This document shows, in pieces, positions 1-5,696 of a DNA stretch of 9,652 nt. A program made the translations under genes and the position numbers. Origin of the DNA: Planctomycetes bacterium UBA2386 (lineage in GTDB: Bacteria; Planctomycetota; UBA1135; UBA2386); contig DDSQ01000052.1 in NCBI GenBank assembly GCA_002343845.1, positions 42,919 through 52,570 on the forward strand, in the 5' to 3' direction. The notes under the pieces are model-generated. The model made no database searches and was not told the origin of the DNA. It saw only the letters and a list, made by a program, of their open reading frames with translations. Numbering within the stretch: position 1 is the first letter of the stretch; each line of letters starts with the position of its first letter.

Positions 1-530
1 TGCGGCTCGCCGACCTAGTCGCTCGCCTGCCCGGCGACGTGCGCGCGCACGAACGGTGGCGCGCGCGGCTGCTCGTCGACCTCGGCGCCGAGGGCCTGCG
101 CGCCGCCTACGCCACCTGGCTCGCCACCGCCACCGACCAGCCCACGGCTGCGTGGTTCTCCGGTTATGCCTCGCTCGTCGCCGGCGACCAGCACACGCGC
201 GATGCTCGCACCGCGCTGGCGATCGCGGCGTACGGCGAGGCGATCGACCGCTTCACTTCGAGCGCCGCTGCCAATCCCGACTACTCCGACTCCGCCCACC
301 ACCACGTCGTGCAGGCCCTCGCGGGCCGCGCCGAGCTGCGCTGCGCCAACGGCGACGCCGAGGGCGCTGCCGCCGACCTGCTGCGTGCGAACGACCTGCG
401 CCCGCAGAGCCTCGACGAGAACGACGGCCTGCAGCGCAAGCCGCGCGCGATCGCGGGGCGCGTCGCCGACGCGCTGCAGAAGGCCGGCAAGGCCGAGCTC
501 GCCGCGAAGTTGAAGCCGATCCTGCCGTAG
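1..530 (+). CDS. TPR-like repeat protein, C-terminal fragment (5' end outside window)
   Basis: The frame is open from the left edge (first complete codon at base 3) to the TAG at 528-530, so about 175 C-terminal residues of a longer protein are visible. A GTG at 39 could be a start, but the frame reads on upstream with similar composition (RLADLVARLPGD), so I treat the gene as cut by the window. The visible part is alanine-rich and helical, with paired-helix segments such as ALAIAAYGEAIDRF and AEGAAADLLRANDLRPQ. The latter has the small-residue spacing and terminal 'LRP' of tetratricopeptide repeats. No catalytic motif is visible. TPR arrays usually serve protein-protein contacts, but the partner cannot be told. 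Twenty bases separate it from the next gene on the same strand, which suggests co-transcription. The TPR assignment is tentative; the reading frame is secure. Confidence 0.7.
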   Translation, partial: RLADLVARLPGDVRAHERWRARLLVDLGAEGLRAAYATWLATATDQPTAAWFSGYASLVAGDQHTRDARTALAIAAYGEAIDRFTSSAAANPDYSDSAHHHVVQALAGRAELRCANGDAEGAAADLLRANDLRPQSLDENDGLQRKPRAIAGRVADALQKAGKAELAAKLKPILP

Positions 531-550
531 GGTCGAGCGACGAGCCGCCC

Positions 551-1324
551 GTGTTCCGACTGCACAAGTGGTACTTCGACTGTGTTGCGCCGGACGGTGA
601 CGCGGCGATCGTCTACGCGGCCCGGCTGCACTGGGGCCTGCTGCGGCTCGGCTACACCGCTCTGCTCGACCATCATGGCGGTCGCACGCACACCCGCACG
701 CTGCTCGGGCGGCCGCCGGCACCGACGCTGGGCAGCGACGGGTGCGAACTCGTCGAGCCGCGCCTCGGCCTGCACGCGAAGTGGCGCGGCCGGCCGCAAC
801 TCGCCGATCGCGAACTGTGGCGCTCGCCGCGCGGTGCGGTCGTGTGGTCACTGCGCCTGCCCGACGCCACCGCCGAACTGACGTTCGCGGGCCGCACGCT
901 GCGCGGCCGGGGCTACGTCGAACACCTGGCCCTCGATGTGGCGCCGTGGCATCTGCCGATCGACGAGCTCCGTTGGGGCCGCTGGCACGGCGCGAACCGT
1001 TCGCTGGTGTGGATCGAATGGCGCGGCCCGCATCCGCTGCGCCTGTGCCTGCTCGACGGCGAGCCGGTCGACTGCGGACCGATCACGGACTGCGGCTTCA
1101 CGTTCGCCGACGGACGTCGGCTCGCCCTCGGCACGCCGACCGTGCTGCGCGACGGCGACATCGAACGCACCGTGCTGACGCGTCGCCTGCTGCGCTGGCT
1201 GCCGCTGCCGCGAGCGATTCGCGCGATGCGCGAGACGAAGTGGCTCTCCAGCGGTGTGCTGCATGGCGCGGGCAACGACGCCATCGAGGGCACCGCCTTG
1301 CACGAGGTCGTGCGATGGGGCTGA
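551..1324 (+). CDS. Lipocalin-like protein, possibly CrtC/AttH-type (hydroxyneurosporene synthase-like)
   Basis: A protein of 257 residues. I chose GTG at 551 because the frame is open far upstream through the preceding gene, while the recognisable protein begins at once with MFRLHKWYFDCVAPDG. That opening resembles the 'WWYFDA..DDG' entry strand of the CrtC/AttH lipocalin-like family, which includes carotenoid 1,2-hydratases. Further conserved-looking blocks are RGYVEH (120-125), PWHLPI (132-137), LRWGRW (140-145) and a following SLVWIEW strand, all rich in aromatic residues as expected for a beta-barrel with a hydrophobic pocket. There is no signal peptide and no transmembrane segment. Its end overlaps the start of the large membrane enzyme by 10 bases, so the two are probably translationally coupled and act on the same lipid or isoprenoid. 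The family call rests on remembered motif shapes; the substrate is unknown. It could also be an uncharacterised family with a similar fold. Confidence 0.75.
   Translation: MFRLHKWYFDCVAPDGDAAIVYAARLHWGLLRLGYTALLDHHGGRTHTRTLLGRPPAPTLGSDGCELVEPRLGLHAKWRGRPQLADRELWRSPRGAVVWSLRLPDATAELTFAGRTLRGRGYVEHLALDVAPWHLPIDELRWGRWHGANRSLVWIEWRGPHPLRLCLLDGEPVDCGPITDCGFTFADGRRLALGTPTVLRDGDIERTVLTRRLLRWLPLPRAIRAMRETKWLSSGVLHGAGNDAIEGTALHEVVRWG
1304..1307 (+). promoter_or_regulatory. Shine-Dalgarno-like GAGG before the triple-fusion gene
   Basis: GAGG lies 7 bases before the ATG at 1315, inside the end of the lipocalin-like gene. It is the only well-spaced SD-like match I find before any start in this window, and it supports ATG 1315 over the longer open frame upstream. 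Confidence 0.5.
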
Positions 1325-3249
1325 GCCTGGGCGCGATCGCGGCGCGCGTGGGTTACGCGCTGCTCTTCTGCGTCGTGCTGCCCGGGTTGTTGTGGGCTTG
1401 GGCCGCGCACGCACGAGTCGCCGTCGATTGGCCGCTGCCGGCACCGCCGACGGTCGGCGTGGCGCTGCTCGCCGCCGGCGCGCTGCTGATGCTGTCGGCG
1501 ATGCACGCGCTGTGGCGGCACGGCGGCGGCCTGCCGATGAACGCGTTCCCGCCGCCGCGCCTCGTCACGCGCGGCCCCTACGCGATCGTCGGCCATCCGA
1601 TCTACGTCGGCTTCGTGGCGATGACGGCTGGCACCGCCCTGGCTGCCGGCAGCGCGGTCGCGTTCTACCTCGTGACGCCGGTCGTGGCGCTCGGGGCGGT
1701 GGCGCTGGTGCTCGGCCACGAGGGTCCGGCGCTGCGCGCGCGCTTCCCGGACCTGCAGCACCGGCCATGGTTGTCGTTGCCGCGCGCGAACGACGAACTG
1801 CACGTCGGACGCCGCATCGCGGTCGCGCTGCTGGTCCTGCTGCCTTGGCTGCTGCTCTATCTCTGGGCCGTCGCGATCGGGCCGACGCGCGATGCCGTGG
1901 CCGTGTGGCTGCCCGGCGAAGACGCGTGGCCGGTGGTCGAAGGCAGCTATCTCGTCTATGCGAGCGCGTACCCGATCACCGCCCTCGCGCCGTTCTGGGC
2001 GCGCGGCGCCGAACGGCTCGGCGACTTCGCGCGCGCCGGCCTCGCCGCGACCGCCCTGCACACGTTCCTGTATCTGGTCGTGCCGATCGTGGTGCCGCCG
2101 CGCGCGTTCGAGCCGGCGACGCTGTTCGGCGAGTGGCTGGCATGGGAAGGGCAGAACGAAGCGAACGGCGCTGCCGCCTTCCCCTCGTTCCACACCACGT
2201 GGGCTCTGCTGACGGCGGTGCTCGCGGCACGCTCGTACCCGCGCCTGCGATGGCTCGCGGCGGCGTGGGCCGTCGGCGTCGCCTGGAGCTGCAGCGCTAC
2301 GGGCATGCACGCGGTCGCCGACGTGATCGCCGGCGCGCTGACGTTCACCCTCGTCCACCATCGTCGTGGCGTGTGGGCCTGGCTGCGAGCGGGCGCGCAG
2401 CGGCTCGGCAACAGCATGCGTTGGTGGCGTCTCGGGCCACTGCGCGTGTTCGTGCACGCGGCGTATGCCGGGCCCGCCGCGTTCGTCGTCGCCTTCACCG
2501 TCGTGCGGCAGGCCGCTCCTGGCGACGCCTGGGCCGCGGCGATCGTCTGCGTCGCGGCCGTGGTCGGCGCCGCCGCGTGGGCGCAGTGGATCGAAGGTGC
2601 AGCCGTGTCGCTGCGGCCGTTCGGCTACTACGGCGCGATGCTCGGCGGCATCGCAGCGCTGACCGCCCTCGCGGTCGCGGGCGTCGACATCTGGCCGATC
2701 GCCGGTGGGCTGGCGATCGCGGCTCCCTTCGCGCAGGCGATCGGGCGGTTGCGCTGCCTCGTGCAGGGTTGCTGCCACGGTCGCCCGGCACCAGCCGATG
2801 TCGGCATCGTCTGCACGCACCCATGGTCGCGCATCGTGCGACTCGCTCACGCCGGCGGCGTGCCGCTGCACCCAACACCGCTCTACTCGATCCTCTGGAA
2901 CGTGCCGTGCGGCGTCGCCCTGCTGCGCGCAGCACAACTCGGCCAACCGCCGAGCGTCGTCGCCGGGTGCTACTTCGTTCTCGCAGGGCTCGGGCGCTTC
3001 GTCGAGGAGGCGTACCGCGGTGAGCCGCAGACGCGGCGATGGGCCGGACTCATCGAGTACCAGTGGTACGCACTGCTGTCGCTGGTCGTCGGCGCGGTGC
3101 TGACGTGCCTGCCGTCCGCGTGGCCGCTCGTCGGCGGCAGCACGGGAACGGCTGCGATCGCCGGTGCCGCCATCGGTCTCATGGTCGCGATCGCGATGGG
3201 CGTCGACGTTCCCGACAGCAATCGGCGCTTCGCGCGGCTGTTGAAGTGA
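1315..3249 (+). CDS. Triple-domain membrane protein: ICMT/PEMT-like methyltransferase + PAP2/Aur1-like phosphatase + Lgt-like transferase
   Basis: A protein of 644 residues with roughly 15-18 hydrophobic segments and no stop or frame break between domains. Residues 1-160 resemble isoprenylcysteine/phospholipid methyltransferases: RGPYAIVGHPIYVGF (86-100) followed by E136, L140, F144-P145, the usual 'HPxY ... E..L...F' signature. Residues 165-360 are PAP2-like. FPSFH (289-293) gives the motif-2 histidine, and SATGMHAVAD (327-336) gives motif-3 H332 and D336; the classical motif 1 (KX6RP) is not seen, as in Aur1-type members. Residues 375-610 are Lgt-like: RPFGYYGAMLGG (434-445), QAIGRLRCLVQGCCHGRP (474-491), HPTPLYSILWN (519-529) and GRFVEEAYRG (560-569). 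Each module is close to full domain size. A substrate is not evident; all three families act on membrane lipids or lipid-anchored proteins. ATG 1315 follows a well-spaced GAGG. Domain calls are fairly sure, enzymatic activity is not. Confidence 0.9.
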   Translation: MGLSLGAIAARVGYALLFCVVLPGLLWAWAAHARVAVDWPLPAPPTVGVALLAAGALLMLSAMHALWRHGGGLPMNAFPPPRLVTRGPYAIVGHPIYVGFVAMTAGTALAAGSAVAFYLVTPVVALGAVALVLGHEGPALRARFPDLQHRPWLSLPRANDELHVGRRIAVALLVLLPWLLLYLWAVAIGPTRDAVAVWLPGEDAWPVVEGSYLVYASAYPITALAPFWARGAERLGDFARAGLAATALHTFLYLVVPIVVPPRAFEPATLFGEWLAWEGQNEANGAAAFPSFHTTWALLTAVLAARSYPRLRWLAAAWAVGVAWSCSATGMHAVADVIAGALTFTLVHHRRGVWAWLRAGAQRLGNSMRWWRLGPLRVFVHAAYAGPAAFVVAFTVVRQAAPGDAWAAAIVCVAAVVGAAAWAQWIEGAAVSLRPFGYYGAMLGGIAALTALAVAGVDIWPIAGGLAIAAPFAQAIGRLRCLVQGCCHGRPAPADVGIVCTHPWSRIVRLAHAGGVPLHPTPLYSILWNVPCGVALLRAAQLGQPPSVVAGCYFVLAGLGRFVEEAYRGEPQTRRWAGLIEYQWYALLSLVVGAVLTCLPSAWPLVGGSTGTAAIAGAAIGLMVAIAMGVDVPDSNRRFARLLK

Positions 3250-3298
3250 CGAACGGTCCGCCGACTCGGCCGCCGCGGCCGGTCGTCACGGCCGTTCG
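3250..3298. terminator. GC-rich hairpin between convergent genes, probable bidirectional terminator
   Basis: The inner stem is CGAC (3262-3265), a bulged T, CGGCCG (3267-3272), a CCG loop, CGGCCG (3276-3281) and GTCG (3282-3285), giving ten pairs. An outer stem pairs CGAACGG (3250-3256) with CCGTTCG (3292-3298). It begins immediately after the stop of the fusion gene and contains the stop codon of the opposing helicase gene (3286-3288). No T-tract follows on either side, so this is not a canonical intrinsic terminator, but position and strength fit a shared stop or mRNA 3'-end stabiliser. Confidence 0.5.
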
Positions 3299-5160
3299 CC
3301 GAAGCGCTCGCGCACGATGACGAGGTGCGGATCGCGCCGGTCGGGCTTCGCCACGGCGCGCAGGAACCGCTCGGCGACCTCGCTGGCCACCTCGAACGTC
3401 GTCGCCGCGACGTGGATGTCGATCACGCCGACCTGATGGCTCTCGATGCCGCCGCGGCGGCAGACGTGGGCCATGACGCGGCGCGGATCGGCGCCGTCGC
3501 GACGCCCCCAGTTGATGCGGAACCGCGCGAACGGTGGCCCGCTGCGCGCTGCCGCCCGGTCGTCGCCGCGCTGCCATGCCGGGCGCGCGCCCGGCTTGCC
3601 GCGTTGCTGGGGCGACAGCTTCTTCGTGGCCGGCGGCGGCGGAGGCGGCGGCACGGGCGACGGCGGTGCAGCCGGAGGACGGACCGGTTCCTTCGGGGCC
3701 GAGGTCGCCGCCACCGGCGCCACGGCCGCCGGCGCCGCGGGCAAGGCGACGGCCGCCTCGGGCTTCGCCGGCTCGACCACCACCAGCACCGGCTCGCGCG
3801 CCGCGGTGACTTCGAATGGCTCGCGCACCGCATGCGCGAGGTTCGCGACCATCGCCGCCACGACTTCGCGCGCAGGACGGCCGGCGAGCAGGCGATCCGC
3901 GATCGTGAGCGCTTCCTCGCTGCCGCCGGCACCGCGGCCCAGCGCTTCGAGCGTGCGCTCGGCCGCGCGCTGCAACTGCACGGCGTGCACTTCGGCAGCG
4001 CCCGGGGCGCCTTCCAGCCGCGCCCGGATGCCGGCCTGCTGGTAGAGCCGCCGCGCGCGGTCGGCGCGCGACTTCGTCACCAGCAGATAGCTGCGCCCCT
4101 TCTGGCCAGCGCGCCCGGTGCGCCCGCTGCGATGCACGTAGGTCTCCGCGTCGATCGGCGGGTCGAAGTGCACGACCGACGTCACGTCGGCGATGTCGAG
4201 GCCACGCGCAGCGACGTCGGTGGCGATCAGCGTGTGGATCGCGCCACGCTTGAACGCAGACAGCGTGCGCGTGCGCTGCGCCTGCGCGAGGTCGCCGTGG
4301 ATCGGCAGTGCCAGGAAGCCGTCGCCCGCGAGCTTGTCGGCGAGGCCCTGCGTGTCCTCGCGCGTGCGCACGAACACCAGCGTGCGTTCGTCGCCGGCGA
4401 GCAGCAGCAGGTTGACGAGCACGGCGTAGTGTTCGCGCGCGCCGACCTTGAGGGCGATGTGCTCGATGTCCTCGTGGCGCTGCCCCATCGCGGTGCCGGC
4501 GATCGACAGCGCGTCGTGCTGGAAGCGATCGGCCAGCGCGCGCACTTGCGGAGCGAACGTCGCCGACACGAGGTGCGTGCGCCGTTCCTGCGGCAGGGCC
4601 TCGAGGATCGCGTCGAGCTCGTCCTTGAAGCCGAGGTCGAGCATCTGGTCGGCCTCGTCGAGCACGAGCTGCCGCACCGAAGCGAGCGACAGCGCGCCGC
4701 TGCGCAGATGATCGAGCAGGCGACCCGGCGTGCCGACCAGCACCGCGGGCTTCTTCTTCAGCCGCTCCTGTTCCCGCGTCACCGACGTGCCGCCGGTGAC
4801 GACGCCGCAGCGCACGTCGACCAGATCCTCGAACAGCCAGGCGAGTTCCTCGCGCACCTGCGCCGCGAGTTCGCGCGTCGGCGCGATGACCAGCGTGGTC
4901 GGACCCTGCCGTTCCTGCTGCGCAACCGTGCGCGCCAGCGCGAAGCCGAGCGCCACGGTCTTGCCCGAGCCGGTCTGCGAAGTGATGCGCAGATCGCGGA
5001 CGCCGTCGTCGGCCGCGAGCACCGCCTCCTGCACGCGCGTCAACTGCGCGAAGCCGCGGCGCACGAGGGCGGCGCGCAGGGCGGCGGGAACGGCAGCGAA
5101 CGGATCGGCAGCGGCCGCTGCGGCGGGGTCGCCGTCCGAGGTTCTTTGCGCGGTGGACAT
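3286..5160 (-). CDS. DEAD-box ATP-dependent RNA helicase with C-terminal DbpA-type RNA-binding domain
   Basis: A cytosolic protein of 624 residues that uses ATP to remodel RNA, probably in ribosome assembly or RNA turnover. All core motifs are present: Q-motif region GFAQLTRVQEAVL (36-48), Walker A SQTGSGKT (61-68), Ia APTRELA (93-99), Ib TPGR (144-147), II DEAD (168-171), III SAT (199-201), IV LVFVRTR (261-267), V ATDVAARGLDI (313-323) and VI HRSGRTGRAG (343-352). A long Ala/Pro-rich linker with a run of eight prolines precedes a DbpA-like RRM fold from 544 (FRINWGRRDGADP) to the C-terminus. That domain occurs in DbpA and DeaD/CsdA, so the exact name is left open. The N-terminus carries a six-alanine run. 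ATG at 5160 is the only plausible start: no start codon lies in frame just upstream, although the nearest GGAGG is 17 bases away. It is divergent from the small membrane protein gene and convergent with the fusion gene. Confidence 0.96.
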   Translation of the reverse strand: MSTAQRTSDGDPAAAAAADPFAAVPAALRAALVRRGFAQLTRVQEAVLAADDGVRDLRITSQTGSGKTVALGFALARTVAQQERQGPTTLVIAPTRELAAQVREELAWLFEDLVDVRCGVVTGGTSVTREQERLKKKPAVLVGTPGRLLDHLRSGALSLASVRQLVLDEADQMLDLGFKDELDAILEALPQERRTHLVSATFAPQVRALADRFQHDALSIAGTAMGQRHEDIEHIALKVGAREHYAVLVNLLLLAGDERTLVFVRTREDTQGLADKLAGDGFLALPIHGDLAQAQRTRTLSAFKRGAIHTLIATDVAARGLDIADVTSVVHFDPPIDAETYVHRSGRTGRAGQKGRSYLLVTKSRADRARRLYQQAGIRARLEGAPGAAEVHAVQLQRAAERTLEALGRGAGGSEEALTIADRLLAGRPAREVVAAMVANLAHAVREPFEVTAAREPVLVVVEPAKPEAAVALPAAPAAVAPVAATSAPKEPVRPPAAPPSPVPPPPPPPATKKLSPQQRGKPGARPAWQRGDDRAAARSGPPFARFRINWGRRDGADPRRVMAHVCRRGGIESHQVGVIDIHVAATTFEVASEVAERFLRAVAKPDRRDPHLVIVRERFGERP

Positions 5161-5255
5161 GCCGGAGGGTGACGTCGCCTCCCCCCGCGGTCAATCGGCG
5201 GCTCGCGTTCCTGTCGGGTTTGCACTCGCCGCCACCGGGCAGCATCGTCGGGCCC
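5161..5255. promoter_or_regulatory. Divergent intergenic region, presumed promoters for both sides
   Basis: These 95 bases separate the helicase start (- strand) from the small membrane protein start (+ strand), so promoters for both directions should lie here. A TTGCAC at 5219-5224 resembles a -35 box for the + strand, but I see no matching -10 at the usual distance. On the - strand a GGAGG (complement of 5178-5182) lies 17 bases from the helicase ATG, too far for a typical ribosome binding site. Nothing more can be supported. Confidence 0.35.
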
Positions 5256-5663
5256 ATGCTCCGTTTCGTCCGCTACCTCGCGACCCTGCCCACCGGCCGC
5301 ACGATCCTGTGGTGCTACGCGATCTGGTACGTCGTCAACGTGGTCGCGAACTTCGACGCCACGCCGCGCCTGTGGATCACGTCCTGCGGCCTGTCGGCGA
5401 TCATCGGCGTGGCGCTGCTGCTGAGCACCGCCCCGGCGGGGAACGGCTCCGTGGCGCGCGACGGCTGGACGGTGTTCCGCCTGTTCCTGATGCCCTTCTG
5501 CGTCTCGAGCTTCGCGGCGCTGGTGAAGGACGCCGGCTACGTGCTCGTCTTCCCGCCGTCGCTCGGGCTGAACCTCGTTGGTGCTGGCTGCATCGCCGCG
5601 TTCGTGGCCCTGCGTCACGTCGCCGGCGTGGCCATCCGCAACCACAGCGTGCACGACTGCTGA
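5256..5663 (+). CDS. Small conserved integral membrane protein of unknown function
   Basis: A protein of 135 residues. I prefer ATG 5256 over a GTG 29 codons upstream (5169), because the upstream stretch is proline-rich and hydrophilic, while the recognisable protein starts MLRFVRYLATLPTGRTILW. About four hydrophobic segments are seen: near residues 16-32 (ILWCYAIWYVVNVVANF), 42-61, around the conserved-looking FRLFLMPFCVSSFAALVK block, and near the C-terminus. The blocks LPTGR, PRLW and RLFLMPFCVSSF look like those of an uncharacterised family I associate with scattered bacteria including Bacteroidetes; no function is known to me. There is no signal peptidase or lipobox site and no catalytic motif. 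It lies 33 bases before the Clp-N/peptidase E gene on the same strand and may share its transcript. Confidence 0.8.
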   Translation: MLRFVRYLATLPTGRTILWCYAIWYVVNVVANFDATPRLWITSCGLSAIIGVALLLSTAPAGNGSVARDGWTVFRLFLMPFCVSSFAALVKDAGYVLVFPPSLGLNLVGAGCIAAFVALRHVAGVAIRNHSVHDC

Positions 5664-5681
5664 TCGGTCGCGGGCTCGACG

Positions 5682-5687
5682 TATGCT
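5682..5687 (+). promoter_or_regulatory. Possible -10 box (TATGCT) for a near-leaderless transcript
   Basis: TATGCT sits in otherwise almost AT-free sequence, ending 9 bases before the ATG at 5697. If it is a -10 element, transcription would begin within a few bases of the start codon, giving a leaderless or nearly leaderless mRNA. That would fit the absence of a Shine-Dalgarno site there. No good -35 box is seen 16-18 bases upstream. Chance occurrence remains likely. Confidence 0.25.
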
Positions 5688-5696
5688 GCGCGCCCG

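Noticed and set aside
742..1314. N-terminal extension of the triple-fusion protein back to 742
   Set aside because: The extension is Arg/Ala-rich out-of-frame reading of the lipocalin-like gene. The true start at 1315 has an SD-like site and opens on a hydrophobic segment.
913..2946. Long open frame of 677 codons on the - strand, antisense to the lipocalin-like and fusion genes
   Set aside because: Its translation is Arg/Ala/Gly-rich low-complexity sequence with no recognisable motif, typical of an antisense shadow in high-GC DNA. The + strand gene there has clear domain motifs.
5121..5146. Six-alanine run near the helicase N-terminus as a repeat feature
   Set aside because: A short run of GC-rich alanine codons is expected at this base composition and shows no sign of being a functional repeat.
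3325..5172. Long open frame of 615 codons on the + strand, antisense to the helicase
   Set aside because: It is an Arg/His-rich shadow with no motif, opposite a gene carrying every DEAD-box motif.
5169..5255. Upstream GTG start for the small membrane protein
   Set aside because: It would add 29 hydrophilic, proline-rich residues in the divergent promoter region; the family-like sequence begins at the ATG at 5256.
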